From NCBI GenBank assembly GCA_030272155.1, contig CP126198.1, forward strand, positions 3,844,001 through 3,908,000: a stretch of 64,000 nt of DNA, written 5' to 3'. Made by a program: the position numbers and the translations under genes. This stretch comes from Tetradesmus obliquus. Taxonomy: Eukaryota; Chlorophyta; Chlorophyceae; Sphaeropleales; Scenedesmaceae. Below the pieces are notes generated by a model. That model was not told where the DNA came from. It ran no database searches and saw only the letters and a list, made by a program, of their open reading frames with translations. This document shows, piece by piece, positions 45,905-61,798 of this stretch. Position 1 is the first letter of the stretch; each line of letters starts with the position of its first letter.

Positions 45905-48234
45905 ATGACCAGCCCAGCACTGGGCAACACGCGCATCTGGGAAGACTTGCGCAAAGAGGTAGGCACCAACATCCACAGCTCAACTGTTTGCTCTTCATGG
46001 CTGATCAAATACTGGCCTGTGTGATGGCTGGGGAGTACTGGACTGACGCACAGCAGCTCCTGTAAGAGTTTTGAGCCAACCGCACAGCATCAGAATTATT
46101 GGAACTGCTGTTGCTTGCAGGCACGCAAGCTAGAAGGAGAGCTTGATGTAAAGCTAGCATCATACGGGAAGCTGTGCTCAGGCTTTGAGGCAGGCGGCAG
46201 GGGCCCTGGCTCAGCAGCAGCAGCAGACCAGGTGTGTAGACAGGTAAACAGGGGCAGGCGCGTGTCACCCTAGCAGCAGCACTTGACACTAACAAGATGA
46301 TGATGTTTGAATGGTGATCAGCATACACAACAAACACGTCGCTTGTAGCAGAAGCAGCAGCACCAGCAGGGAAGGGCAGACCCTGTGCAGGGCGCTGCAG
46401 TGCTTGGCAGTACCTTCGACATGTCAGCATGACATTGCATGCAAGGAACACTTGCGCAAGCTGGCGTTTGTTGAAAACTTGCAGCACTGTTGTGCCACAG
46501 ACGAGCGTTTGCCGCACTCCTTGATGTGCTGCACGGACGCAGCAGCAGCTGGCCTCGTCAGCAGCAGCACCAGCCAACCCCTGTTTGCACATCAACAGGC
46601 CAGCAGCACATCCAGCTGCCCTTGCTGAGCTCAGGTAGCATTCAGACTTCTCAGTGCTCGCGCATCAAAGTATTGCCTGCAGAGTATTGCCTGCAAACAG
46701 GACGATGGTAGCTGCTAACTGCCTTTTGTTGCACTGCCGTTCTTGCTGCAGCTTGCCAAGCAGAAAGCAGCAGAGATTGAGTCGCTGCTGCAGCGGCTGT
46801 CAGATGTCAACCACGACATGAGCAGCGTCATAGCAGGGGCAGCAGACTCACGCAGCCACACCCTGGCACGGCACAGAGACATCCTGCAGGACCTCACACA
46901 GGTGGGCAAGGTCCGGTCATTGCAGTGATGTTGTCATATGACAGTTACTTACCCAGTGGCTGTTCTTTGCTGCTCTGCGATTGCGCCTGTTGGACGCCTG
47001 TGCAGCCGCAGCAGCATGAAGCTGGCCGTGAATCGGGTCAAAGTTGATGAGCTGTGAATCGCCTTTTGTCCTCTGCCCTGCAGGAGTTGCGGCGGCTGGA
47101 CTACCAGCTGGGAGCTCACACACCCTCCTCCTGCTGGCTTCTCAAGTGGCTCCTGCTGTCCTTTCCGTGCTGATTTGTGTGCTCTCTCTACCACATGTAC
47201 TGCAGGAGTTCCGACGGCTGGACTACCAGCTGGGAGCAGCGCGGGACAGGGCAGAGCTGCTGGCAGGTGGCGCTGAGCTGCCGCTGCTGAGCGTGGCAGT
47301 GTCATCCAGCAGCGGTGCACTGCTGCGGGAGCGGGCCACACTCAACAGCAGCACCAACTACGTGAGCGGCGGGCTGCGCTGCACGTGTTAGTTTACAACT
47401 GGTGTTGCATCGGTTCATCGTTGTTTGTGATGATAAGGCTGGGAATGACGACCACGCAGACAGCCTCTGCTGCTGGCTATAAGGAGGTTGCATAGCGCGA
47501 GCTACGTGAGTGCGCTGCAGCTTGGCACGGCTGATTGTGCGGTACCTGGCAGGTCCAAGGCTACCGCAGCCGCGCGCCTTTGTTGCTGGCTTTCATCCTC
47601 TTCACGCCGAGGTTTGACTCATGCTGGCACATGCACAGCTTGCGTCCAGCCTTTTCCAGCGGTGCCGGCAGCAGGTATAAAGAGCGGCTGCTGCTGCTGC
47701 TGCTGCTGCTGGTGCTTGCGTTACATTTGCAGGTTGACGACATGCTGGCGCAGGCGCAGTCGGTGTCTCGCAGCCTGCTGGAGCAGCGGCGCATCTTTGG
47801 CGGCGTGCAGGACAAGCTGGGGCTGCTGGGGGAGCGCTTCCCCGCCATCAGCGGCCTGCTCAACGCCATACGGCGGAAGAAGAGCAAGGTGCGTGGGGTT
47901 GATAAGAAGAAGGGTGCAGGCAGCAGCAGCAGGCAGGCAGGCATGCAGTAGGCAGGCAGCAGGCAGGCAGGTAGTTGCTGGCATCTGCAAAGCACGGCAC
48001 CGTTGGCGTAGTTTGTGCACCGGACGATGCTGCATCTGTGCTGCTTGGTCAGCTGCAGCTGGCAGGAATCACGGCTAGGCGTTATGAACTCTGCCGCACA
48101 GCAACGCATTTACGGTTGCCCTGCTGTTCTGCTGCTGCTTGCCGCTACTTGTGCTGCTGCAGGACACGTTGGTGCTGTCGGGGGTAATAGCAAGCTGCGT
48201 AGTGTTCACCATCATCTACCTCTTCTCAAGATGA
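45905..48234 (+). CDS. GOS1: Golgi SNARE GOS1 / GOSR1 (Qb-SNARE)
   Basis: A membrane-anchored Qb-SNARE for fusion of vesicles at the Golgi. Exons: 45905-45958, 46121-46231, 46752-46901, 47206-47361, 47733-47888, 48163-48234, all phase 0, giving 232 aa, the usual length of this family. The N-terminal region starts MTSPALGNTRIWEDLRKE, followed by ARKLEGELDVKLASY. The SNARE motif spans the fourth and fifth exons: ERATLNSSTNY, then VDDMLAQAQSVSRSLLEQR and IFGGVQDKLGLLGERFP. The basic stretch RRKKSK precedes the C-terminal anchor VLSGVIASCVVFTIIYLF. No lumenal tail beyond SR. Confidence 0.92.
47075..47205 (+). repeat. Upstream copy of the 5' edge of GOS1 exon 47206-47361
   Basis: An acceptor plus the EL(F)RRLDYQLGA coding sequence occurs at 47085, and the intact exon starts at 47206. 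The copy keeps a good CTGCAG acceptor and about 30 exon bases. Confidence 0.88.
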
Positions 48235-49776
48235 GGGAGGGAGCTGCAGCAGAGCGCTGCAGCTGTTGTTATATGACATCAGATCAGCCAGCTGCAGCCA
48301 TGCTGTCATCAGCCGTTGCTGCCCCCGCTGGGTAGAGTGATTAGGCGCATGGTTGGCTTCTGCTTTGCCCTGGCAGGACGCTGTTGTGAAGCGTGTTTGT
48401 GGCTGCTGCTGCATCTGCTTGCAAGGCACTGCACAACTGCAAAACTTGATGCTGTCATGCAGTAAAATGTTGCATTGGTTCTGCTGGTGCTGTGGGCTGC
48501 TGGGTTTATCTCATGCCCCCGCAGCCGCAAGCAGCTGTGCATGCAAGCATAGCTGGCTGTGAGGCAGCTGGGGCTGCCGTTCTACCACCAGCCTCTGTTG
48601 TTTTGACGAGGTTTGTTTTTGCAGTTTCACCGCATCCACACCACCCCGAGTGCAATATGTTGCTTGTTGTATGTTGCCGTGCAAGCACTGTCGCTAAGGG
48701 TGCTACATCACCGCCCATGATGGCATGCTTGCAGGCCGCCGTACGTTTCGAGGTGCACATGCTCGAGTGTTGCACAGGGCAGCAGGGGCAGAGCAGGGCT
48801 GTGCTGGTTAGCTTGTGCTTAGTCGCCCCACTGTGTTGTTGATGCCTGCACTCAGAAATCAGTGCATCCTCCAGTTCCACTCTATGGGGATGTTGCTGTG
48901 GCTGCAGCTGCACCGGCTTCCTGGGCAGCAGGCTGCTCAGCAGCGCCTCAGGTTGCTGCCAGGCAATGGCCATTGGTCATCGCATACGACAGCAGCGGTC
49001 ACCGCTCAAGCAAGGTGGTTGTAGATAGGCCTGTCTGACATGCATGTCACCGTGTTGATGATGACGCTGCCAGTGGGTGGTCCAAGTAGACGATTCAAAT
49101 GCTGGCTGGGTGTGCATGGCGTGCATGTGACAGTGGTGGTCAACAGTGGCGTCTGCAGGTGTGTGGCAGCATTGTGTTGCACCACAGCCTGCTGACCAAC
49201 GGTGTTTTGTCTCACGCCAAGTCTTGACAAAAAATTTTGGCCTCTTAACTTCCGGCTGTGCTGCCATGGCGAGTGGTGTCCTGCCAGGGTGCTTCTGTCT
49301 ACTGTCATTGGTAACACGTGTCACACTCAGTGATCGCATCAGAGAGCAGTGATTGCAGCACAGCAGTGGACCATCCTCGCTCGATAGCTCCTCGTCAGTG
49401 CTTCCCTGCGACGCCCGAGGGGTCAAAGGATGACGGTTCAATGGTCAGGCCCCTAGCAGTACGGTACTGCCTGTAAGTCAAGCTGTGCCTGCACCAGGTG
49501 ACTCGAGGGCTCCGTGCTTACAGCTGAGTCCAACTGCCTGCTTCTTCAATCGCAGTCTTAAACCATAGCTATGTATAGCTGTTACACACGTCACGCACAC
49601 CTGAGATTCAAACCCTCGTCTGGCCTACCAACCCGGCCCACCAGCAGTGCAGGCTGCGGTCCGCTGCTCTCACAGCTCACCCGATTAACATTGTAATTAG
49701 ATTTCGTCCGCTGCAATACCCACCTACATGTGCACGATCCCCTGCAGATTCAAACAGCCCTGGTGCAGCTCAAGCG
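48235..49776. other. Spacer between GOS1 and TOP6A
   Basis: 1.5 kb with the GOS1 3' UTR and the TOP6A promoter side. Reading frames here are short and have no family resemblance. A tRNA-like B-box sequence on the minus strand near 49602-49618 does not fold as a tRNA (see rejected items). Confidence 0.5.
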
Positions 49777-51796
49777 ATGAGCAAGGCGGGCACAAGCAAG
49801 CGTGCTGGAGAGGACATTAACAAACAGCAGAAAAAGATCAAGAACATCGATGTGAGCAGATCAAGCAGCTGCGGCAGCAGCAGCAACAGCTACAGCAGCA
49901 ACAGCTGCATGCATGCCCAAGCCAATGTTGCCTTTGTTGTAAGGTTTTGTTATGCTGCTGCAGGAGGTGCTCAAACTAGTAAAGAAGCTTGCAGAGCATG
50001 GGAGGAAGAACACGACTGCTGAGAGGTGCGCGCTGCTCAGCTCACCAGTCATATGCCACCTTGTCGCAGCGTGGACTGCTGCTGTTCTACTGTCGTTGTG
50101 AGACTGCACAGCTATCCTACAGAAATGACTGCTGGTGTGTGCAACGATACTGTTGTGCCTGCAGGAGCCTAGCAGAACTTGACCTCGCACACTCTGTCAG
50201 AGAGGTGAGCTGCTGCAGCCCCATACAGCTGCCCTGGCACGCAGTCGCTCTGCAGCAGCAGCAGCAGCAGCAGCAGGCAGTGCATCTACACAGGAGGGGC
50301 CAGAGCAGCTGCCAGCAACAGGACATTTGCGGCCCGATAGCTTAGACTGCAGCTATGCCTTGCAAGTCGAGTGTTTGCCAGCAGCATGACTCAGTTGCAG
50401 GTTCCTGCAAGCAGCTGCGGAAGCATGCAGGGGAGGGCAGCTGCCCCTACCTACGCACACACCAGCAGATTGAGCGCCAATTACCTTTGGCTGCAGATGT
50501 AGACGCCATGCTACACTGCATGCAGTTGCCGCCACCAAGAGCAACCACACTCTTGCGAAGCTCATACACACAGCCTGCTCCAACAACAAGTTGTGCGTCG
50601 TCCCCTCCTGCTGATTTGTCAACGTGCAACCTCTCAACTGATGCTATTTATGTACACTCAAACCTCCTGCAGGTTGTTGACAAGGATGCGGATGCGGTGC
50701 TGGATGAGATTGAGGCCACCATGCTGGACGTGGCTCAGAGCATCCTTGCAGGAAACGGCTACAGCTTCGACATCCCCTCCCGAGCCAAGGGTGGGTGTTG
50801 ACTGTGCAGTGGGTGATGTGAAGTGGGTAAGAAGTATTTCTACTATGAAGTGTGCAGTAAGTTTGCTGCATCCTTTTGTGTTTTGATGTCTGCTTGCCAG
50901 CAGTGTGGCGCAGTTTAGAGGAGGGCATGATGCGCAGCAACGCACTATCACCACTTGCTTGCAGGCCAGCAGCTGCATGCTGCTCAAGTCCATCTGCGTT
51001 AGCTTGTTAGTCATCACAGACCAAGCCACGTGCCATGCTGCGCAAGCATTTGACATCTGACGTGCCACTTGGTCAGCCCTCACACAAGCTCATCACACTA
51101 TGTTGCTGTGCTTGATTTCCACGCTACATCGTGCTTGCAGGCAACCAGCTGTATGTGCCAGAGCTAGACCGCATCGTGCTGAAAGACACAGTCTCCAAGC
51201 GCCCCTTTGCCAGCAGCCAGGCGTGCCGCAAGACGGCCATCACCACGCGCATCCTGGGCCTGGTGCACGAGCTGTGCAACAAGCAGATCAACGTGACCAA
51301 GCGAGACCTGTTCTACACGGACGTGAAGCTGTTTGAGGTGCGGGCGGGGGCTGTGAGACCGCAGGGCGATGGGAAGGGTGGGCGCAGTGTTGTTGTTGGG
51401 AGCAATAGGGTTTGGCGTGCAGCTGTTTGAGGTGCGGGTGGGGGCTGTCCTGCAGGGGAGGGCCCGCAGAAGAGCGCCAGGGGATGGTGTGGGATGGGCA
51501 CTCTGTTGTTGGGAGGGGCGCTGGGGTTGGACGCGAAGCTGTTCAAGGTGCGGGTGCGAGCTGCCCTGCAGGGCAGGGCAGTGGAAGGCCTGCAGGACAG
51601 CACATGGGGGTGTACGCACGTTGCAGCTGCAGAGCTGTGTGCGCCTGTGCTTGCTCTTCGGTTTGCACTGCTCACGCGCCGCATTGGCTGCTGCTGCTGC
51701 TGTTGCTGCTGGTGCTTGCAGGACCAGCGCGAGTCGGATGCAGTGCTTGATGACCTGTCCTGCATGCTGGGCTGCACGCGCTCCAGCTTGCACGGT

Positions 51797-51834
<38 letters not shown>

Positions 51835-52423
51835 GCGACAGAGGCAGCAATCAGGCTGCCTGTGCAACATGCCGTCAGTCAGCTGTGTGGCTGTTGGCTG
51901 CTGGGTAGAAGCACTGTGTGTTGCACATGTGCACAAAGCATTCGTGTGTCGGGATATTATATGTCTGTCTTCCCTTGCAGAGGTTGTGTGCTGCTCTACG
52001 CATGTCATGTGCTGCTGTTGCTGCTGCTGCTGCTGCTAATGTGGCAGTGGTCGCGTCTGAGAAGGGCGGTGGGCGGCTTCCCAGGATGCTGTGCATGTCG
52101 CATGCTGCGCCTCACAGCATCACATCTCTTCAACGCTATTCTGGGCCGCCGCTTTGTTGCCTGCAGTGGTGGCGTCTGAGAAGGGCGTGGTGATGGGGCG
52201 GCCGCCCTTCACCAGAGGCTGTGCCTGGCCTATGCTGTGTCTCACGCTACTCTGCTGCTGCCGCTGCCACTGCTGCTGCTGCTGCTAATGTTGCTGCTGC
52301 AGTGGTGGCGTCTGAGAAGGGCGTGGTGGTGGGGCGGCTGACCTTCACCGAGGACGGCGACCACATCGACTGCAGGCGCATGGGCGTGGGTGGCAAGGCC
52401 ATCCCGCCAAACATCAGCAAGGT

Positions 52424-52465
<42 letters not shown>

Positions 52466-53530
52466 GTGCGACAATGTGGGAAGCATCGAAACGCGTTTGC
52501 ACAACCCAACTAAGGAGCTGTGTTCTCCGCTAAGAGTTACATCAGACTTTTGCCCTCTTGGCTGCCCTGCCGCCTAGCCAGGTGAACAGTGCGGGTGACT
52601 CGCTGTTCAGCCTCACCCCTGGTGGCATTGGACTCACTCTTTCGCTTTCTACTGCCTGCTGGCCTGCTGTGGTGCAATATGCCAGGTCTCCAACGTCGCC
52701 TCTGACGCGCTGTTCATCCTGCTGGTGTGCATGCTACACTCAATAGGCTGTCCTGCAATTGCCGCCCGACCAAAGGTTTGCTTTGCCTGCTGCCTGCTGA
52801 CCACAGGTCTCCAACATTGCATCGGATGCGCTGTTCATCCTGCTGGTGGAGAAGGATGCGGCCTTCATGCGCCTGGCTGAGGACCGCTTCTACAACGACT
52901 ACCCCAGCATCATCATCACAGCAAAGGGGCAGCCGGACGTGGCCACTAGGTGAGGCTGCAGGATACATATGCTGCGGAAAAGGTATTGAAGTTTGTCACA
53001 ACAAAGGGGCTTAGGCGGGCCGCTTCCACAACGACTACCCCAGCATCATCATCACGGCAAAGGGGCAGCCGGATGTGGCCACACGGTAAGAGCATGAGCA
53101 CAGGTGCACGGCAGGCAGGGTTACTGTGCTAAATGTTGTCTGGCAGTGGCATGCGGCTTCTACAACGACTACCCCAGCATCATCATCACCGCCAAGGGGC
53201 AGCCAGATGTAGCCACACGGTGAGCATGAGCATATACGGTGGGGGTTCTTAGAGCATCACAGCAAATGGGCATCATAGCCGAGTGAGTAAATTAGTGAGT
53301 TTTTGAGTGAGTGAGCGAGTAAGTGAGAACATGGACAGGTCAAACAGTATGCTACAGAGCAGTTGTTGAGGTGCTTGAGCCGTTAGGGGAACCGCTTCTA
53401 GAACGACTACCCCAGCATCATCATCACAGCCAAGGGGCAGCCGGACGCGGCTACACGGTGGGCATGTTGACATTAGGAGGTTCCATTTGCGTGCTGGCGC
53501 TGGTGGACAGTGGGAATGTCAACAACTGTG

Positions 53531-53590
<60 letters not shown>

Positions 53591-55073
53591 ACCCCTCACG
53601 CAGGCTGTTCCTGCGCATGCTCAAGCTGAGCCTGAAGATCCCTGTTGCGTGAAAGCATGACACTGTAGATGCCTAATGGCCAGACATACAACAGCTTTTC
53701 TGTTGCTGTTGGCTGCTTCGCTCTGTGTTGCGACTTGCAGGTTGTTCCTGCGCAAGCTGAAGCTGAGCCTGAAGATCCCCGTGCTGGCGCTGGTGGACAG
53801 CGACCCCTACGGGCTGAAAATCCTGTCTGTGTACATGAAGGGCAGCATGAACATGAGCTACGACAGCAGGTGAGGCTGATGCAATAGGGTGCTGGTTGTG
53901 ATTATAGATGTTGATTGTGATGATAGATGCCGACTGCGCTGGTACATGCGGGGCCGCAACGACATGGGGTACAGCAGCAGGTGAGGCTGATGCACCAGGA
54001 TGTTGATCGTTATGAGTATACCGACTGAGGTTGTATGTGAAGGCAGCAACAACACGAGCTACGACAGCAGGTGCAATTGGTTGCTGCGCTGTTCCCCCTC
54101 ACGCCGGTGGGGTGGGTGTTGCAGCGGCATACACACGAGTGGGGCCATGAGCACAGATCACGTGCACCACTTGCAGCGAGTGAACTGAGTCGATCTTTGG
54201 CTTGCCTGGTCCGCCCGGCTGTTGACAGAGAGTTTGCATATGGCATGTAAGCATGTAAGCATCCTGATCACCCTTGATCAAAAGGCTGTGTGCACTTTGT
54301 GCTGCAGCAACCTGACCACGCCAGACATCAAGTGGCTGGGCGTGCGCCCCAGCGACCTGGACCGGTTCAACATCCCAGCGCAGTGCAGGCTTGCCATGAC
54401 AGATGAGGATTTGAAGACAGGCCGCAAGCTGGTGAGCACTGCTGCATGCCTCACTTGCACCTGCCTGGCTGGCAAGACTTGCGTGATGTGCCTTGCGTTG
54501 CAGCCGCCGGCTGATCAAAGCGACATGCTATAAGTGACAGACGAGAATTCAAAGACAGGCCGCAAGCTGGTGAGTCGCACAACAGCACCTGCGGGGCAGC
54601 AGTGGCAGCTGCGCTGCACGCAACAGATGGAGCTGCCTGATCAGCAAGGCTTGCCTGTATGCCTTGCGTTCCAGCTGCTGCGCCAGGGACATATTCATTT
54701 CGTGTTGGGCACTGCTGTTGCTGCTACACTGGGTCAGCTGTAGAGATCTGCTGGGCTGACGCCACACCTCAGTCGTTTGATGCACAGCAACTGTGAATGC
54801 TCCCGAGTGGCGCTGCCTCAAATGTTGCAGCAGCTGCTGCTGCTGACACGCATCGCACTGCTGCTGCTGCCACCCCTGCTGTTGCTGTTGCTGCTGCCGC
54901 TGCCGCAGCTGGAGGAGGACTTCATCAAGGCCAACCCTGCCTGGGTGGCTGAGCTGGAGCTGATGCTCAAGAGAAAGGAGAAGGCGGAGATCCAGGCACT
55001 CAGCAGCTTCGGCTTCCAGTACCTGAGCCAGGTGTACCTGCCGCTCAAGCTGCAGGAAGGGGACTGGATCTGA
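49777..55073 (+). CDS. TOP6A: DNA topoisomerase VI subunit A (SPO11-3 type)
   Basis: The catalytic subunit of plant/algal topoisomerase VI, which with TOP6B decatenates DNA and supports endoreduplication in plants. Exons: 49777-49851, 49964-50025, 50165-50204, 50673-50790, 51141-51337, 51722-51794, 52303-52421, 52807-52949, 53741-53869, 54308-54431, 54909-55073. The sum is 415 codons (414 aa), close to the plant protein length. The DNA-cleaving tyrosine is at about residue 157 in [14 protein letters not shown]. The Toprim domain has [11 protein letters not shown] (Glu) and [14 protein letters not shown] (Asp-x-Asp). [24 protein letters not shown] and [11 protein letters not shown] are nearly as in plants. 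It ends in [15 protein letters not shown]. Resemblance is closer to SPO11-3 than to the meiotic SPO11-1/2. Nearly every intron holds copies of the neighbouring exon edges. Confidence 0.95.
51338..51580 (+). repeat. Two downstream copies of the 3' edge of TOP6A exon 51141-51337
   Basis: KLFEVR-coding sequence with GTGCGG donor recurs at about 51419 and 51535 after the intact exon end at 51337, each followed by the same GGGGCTGT...GCAGGG intron text. Period is about 100-115 bases. Confidence 0.85.
52030..52302 (+). repeat. Two upstream copies of the 5' edge of TOP6A exon 52303-52421
   Basis: AG plus the VVASEKGVV coding sequence occurs at about 52048 and 52168, before the intact exon at 52303. 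(CTG)n precedes the first copy and the true acceptor. Confidence 0.85.
52570..52806 (+). repeat. Two upstream copies of the 5' edge of TOP6A exon 52807-52949
   Basis: AG plus the [13 protein letters not shown] coding sequence recurs at about 52580 (strongly diverged) and 52687 before the intact exon at 52807. Spacing is about 110-120 bases. Confidence 0.8.
53005..53465 (+). repeat. Three downstream copies of the 3' half of TOP6A exon 52807-52949
   Basis: The [21 protein letters not shown] coding region with its donor recurs at about 53018-53090, 53152-53222 and 53392-53460. All three keep a donor (GTAAGA, GTGAGC, GTGGGC). Because the copies end ACACG|GT while the intact exon ends ACTAG|GT, any of these donors could in principle be used. 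None has an acceptor of its own, so the simplest model uses 52949. Confidence 0.88.
53533..53590. repeat. (CTG)n microsatellite, about 19 units
   Basis: The longest pure triplet tract in the window. It sits immediately upstream of the CACGCAG acceptor of the next feature, in the position of a polypyrimidine tract. Confidence 0.97.
53595..53660 (+). repeat. Upstream copy of the 5' edge of TOP6A exon 53741-53869
   Basis: CACGCAG plus the [14 protein letters not shown] coding sequence starts at 53604 and runs into a stop (GCGTGA) where the intact exon continues. The real exon begins at 53741. Confidence 0.88.
53915..54085 (+). repeat. Two downstream copies of the 3' edge of TOP6A exon 53741-53869
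   Basis: Diverged copies of the [13 protein letters not shown] coding region with GCAGGTGAGG or GCAGGTGCAA donors lie at about 53940-53985 and 54030-54075. Confidence 0.8.
54525..54585 (+). repeat. Downstream copy of the 3' edge of TOP6A exon 54308-54431
   Basis: The [11 protein letters not shown] coding region with a GTGAGT donor recurs at about 54534-54575 (reading [11 protein letters not shown]). Confidence 0.85.
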
Positions 55074-56212
55074 GCGGGGCCTCAACTGTTACTTTTATAA
55101 CAGCTTTGACACGTGAGAACCAGCGTGAACTTGAGCACATGCACCAGCAACATGTCTACCAGATGAGGACATGCACCAGCAACGAAGTGCTCACGCTGGC
55201 TGCAATGGCTTAGTGCGTGTTACCTGTCAGCTGCATTCATCCGGCTGTGCATGCTGGGTTCTTGCATCTTGACTTGTCCAGGCAGTGTGCGGTATGCTTG
55301 CTCGTATGGCTGTAGGGCCGCTTTCTGGACAACGTTTTGTGCGCCAACCTGGCATGCTGGCACTCGGCAACTTTCTCTATATGCTGACATCGCTGCCGTC
55401 CCTGGCAGACCTTTACGCGAAGAGCAGCACGTATCAAGTTTTCTAGGTCGTTGGCAATATTAGATTTGAAGTCACCCCCATGGCTCTGCCACTGCCGCTG
55501 CAGAGCCAGCTAAATTTGATATTACCATGACACTGGCCGCTGGCACTTGAGTACAGGAGTCACCTGTTGCAGCTGGCCACTGGCCGTTTGATTCAGCGCT
55601 TAAAAGACATTTAGAATCATCTTTTCTGCGCGTGTATTGTGTGGCTGCATAGGCTTGTATTGCTTGGCCCTTTGCATATGGGCTGTACATCACACCAGAC
55701 TAAGCTAGTGCAGGTACCCTTACCTGCTATTAGCCTTCAGGGTGGGTGGCCCAGGTGCTTTGACACTGCTACTAATCACCTGTCATATCAAAGTGGCTGT
55801 TGCTTCATTACATCGGGCAGCAGCGATCGGGTCGATATAAAGGGGAGTCAACTTCTGGGGGCGGGCTGACCGTGTACGGCCATTCCTTGTAGCCGTAAAG
55901 CCACTGATCACAGCAGGAAACGAGCAGTCACGTCATATGCAGAGGCCACGGACGATCAGCGGCTTCCTAACGATGGTGACTGTTCGCAGCAGCGTGGTTT
56001 GGGTCTCGCGTGTTTTTGCTTGCCACGCATGCACCGGGCCATCAGCATGCTCCGATCACGCCAGTGTGATCCACTTTGAGCTATTTGCGACTGTGGGAGC
56101 CTCCGTCCTCCCTGTTGAGCTGGCACAACAACAGCTAGAGCTTTCGGCCTGATTGAATTGCAGCTCCGCGCCAACGGACTCAGCAGTTTATTATCACTAA
56201 TAAGCAGCCAAA
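55074..56212. other. Spacer between TOP6A and the 14-3-3 gene
   Basis: 1.1 kb holding the TOP6A 3' UTR and the 14-3-3 promoter. No coding exon is seen. CACCAGCAAC-type short duplications occur near 55140-55180. Confidence 0.5.
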
Positions 56213-57616
56213 ATGGCCACTCCACGTGAACTCGCGTTGTTCTCTGCAAAGATTTCTGAGCAGGCCGAACGCTACCAGGACATGGTTAACGAGATGCGTG
56301 TGATTGCATCCATGGCTGGAGAGCAGGAGCTGAGCGTTGAGGAGCGTAACCTGCTGTCCGTGGGTGAGCAGCTGCGCGCTGGGCGGGTCAGGATGGATGG
56401 CGTGGTGGTGGCCTTAGCACAGCAGTTGGACTGCGCCTTTTTTCAACACAACACGCTGCTGTTAGTGGCCCTCATTTTCTCCTGACACTTTGGCCGGCCC
56501 CCTGCCTCACTCCGGAACTGGTAAACTGCTGCACAGGCTACAAGAACCTCGTGGGCGCCAGGCGTGCCTCTTGGCGCATTCTGCAGAGCGTGGAGCAGAG
56601 CGAGGTGGCCAAGGGCAACGAGAAGCGCGTGTCCCTGATCCAGAAGTACCGGGGCACCGTGGAGAAGGAGCTGGACAATGTGTGTGGGGAGATCCTGGAG
56701 CTGCTGGACACGCACCTCATCCCCTCTGCCTCCACCTGTGAGGCCTCAGTCTTCTACCTCAAGATGAAGGCCGACTACCACAGGTACCTGTCAGAGTTCA
56801 AGGTGGACAGCGACCGCAAGGAGGCTGCAGAGAAGACGCTGCTGGCGTACAACGCAGCACAGGAGAAGGCGCTGGCGGAGCTGCCCAGCACCAACCCCAT
56901 CCGCCTGGGCCTGGCGCTCAACTTCTCCGTGTTCTACTACGAGGTCATGAACCAGCCGGAGAAGGCCTGCAACCTGGCCAAGCAGGTGCGCACGCTCATG
57001 GATTGTCAACGTATGATGTAGCAGTGCCCCAGCAGCAGCGGGGGGTTACAACAGCAGTTGTGGGGCGCGATCAGCAGCAGCGGCTATACAACAGCAGCGC
57101 GGGGCTGCCGCCGTTGCAGGAGACTGTCGTGCGGCTGCACAGCCGGATATATGCTATGGTACCGCTGCTACGGCAGTGCTGTTGCAGACACATATGCATG
57201 CGCACGCGACGCTGCGCTGCGTCACTGTATGCATATCTGCATGCGTGCTTGTGTGTCCCTGTCTGTCTAGAGTAGATGTTACCGGCGCATGTGACGCTTG
57301 TGTGGACGCAGCTCGCGTGCACCTCCTCGCGCTCCTGCTCTCGATCATGGACACATCGCGGATCGCAACTGCCGCTCTGCCTGCTGGTGCTGACCATTGA
57401 AACCGCACTGCTGCCGCCGCCGCTGCCGCTGCTGCTGCTGCTGCTGCTGCTGCCTGTTTCCTGCAGGCGTTTGACGAGGCCATCAGCGACCTGGACACGC
57501 TGGGCGAGGACAGCTACAAGGACAGCGCGCTCATCATGCAGCTGCTGCGCGACAACCTCACGCTGTGGACCAGCGAGATGCAGGACCAGGAGAAGGCCGA
57601 GCCACCCAAGGCATGA
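56213..57616 (+). CDS. 14-3-3 protein
   Basis: A phosphoserine/phosphothreonine-binding dimeric adaptor of the cytosol and nucleus. Exons: 56213-56363, 56537-56985, 57467-57616; the sum is 250 codons (249 aa), the usual family length. Both family signatures are present: [19 protein letters not shown] across the first splice, and [20 protein letters not shown] near the end. The N-terminal dimer helices ([19 protein letters not shown]) and the ligand groove region ([21 protein letters not shown]) are intact. The tail [11 protein letters not shown] is short and acidic. The start codon follows a purine-rich CAAAATGG context. The third exon is preceded by a (CTG)n tract at 57426-57454. Confidence 0.96.
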
Positions 57617-60902
<3,286 letters not shown>

Positions 60903-61798
60903 ACAGCCTGCTGCAGCAGTCCCTTGTTACTTTGTTTGACCAAAGTTTGACCGTCGTGCTGGAGCGACAGCGCACGTTGTTGACTCAACAGTCAGGAAGC
61001 AGCAGCTCCCAGCGCTGCGTATGCTGGTGGCATGTGGCCAGGCCTTTCTTGCGCATGAGGCCGGCTAGCCACAGTGCAGCATATGTGTGCTTGACAGCAG
61101 CCGTGTAACCTGATGCTATATACGTATGTATGTCTCTGACCTCTGACTATTGTGATGAGGGTAGTGGGTTTTGGGGTTGGTGCAGCAACGGCTGTGCACC
61201 GTGACGCGGCAGTGTTCGGCAGCAGCAATGACATGAACTGATGCGTTAAACGACTGTACTTCAGCTATGTGCAAGGGGGTGCTCTATGCATACATCTTGT
61301 GTCAGCATCAAGTGCCTGTGGTGTGCAGCTCCAGTCTGCGTGTTCACTAAACCTGTCCAACTTGCATGAGCCTGCCAAGCACTGCAAACCAGCAGCATGA
61401 CTTACTGGCAGCGATTTACAGCCCAGCAACGGCAGCTTACATGAGTATCATGTGCTAAAAGCCACCTGACGCAGCAATAAGCGTGCTGCGATGCACGGGC
61501 TGTACATGCAAGGGTCAGGCGGCCAAGTCAGCTTCTGCTGCTGATCTGACTTGACACGGATCGGGCAACATTCTGGCACGAGAGTGCGTCAGCAAAGTTT
61601 TGTTTGACACTTGAAAAGCCGTTTCAACTTTTCAAGCTCCTTGCGGACGTGTTACTCAATGTCACTGGCAGGGTTGTGTTGTAGTCTTTCGGTGCGACTC
61701 CAAGACAATGCGAACACCATCAACAGCTTCACTTGGTCACATTCGGGGATCTAAGATATTTGCAGCAGCTTCAGCAGCATAGCCACAGAACAAGCAGC
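60903..61798. other. Spacer between eL43 and the uncoupling protein gene
   Basis: eL43 3' UTR (TGTAA near 61104) and the promoter side of the next gene. No exon is supported. Confidence 0.5.

Noticed and set aside
49571..49690. tRNA-like sequence on the minus strand (GGGTTTGAATC B-box-like, GAGCTGTGAGAGC A-box-like)
   Set aside because: The T-arm pairs only at three or so positions and no acceptor stem closes. At best it is a decayed tRNA-derived short element.
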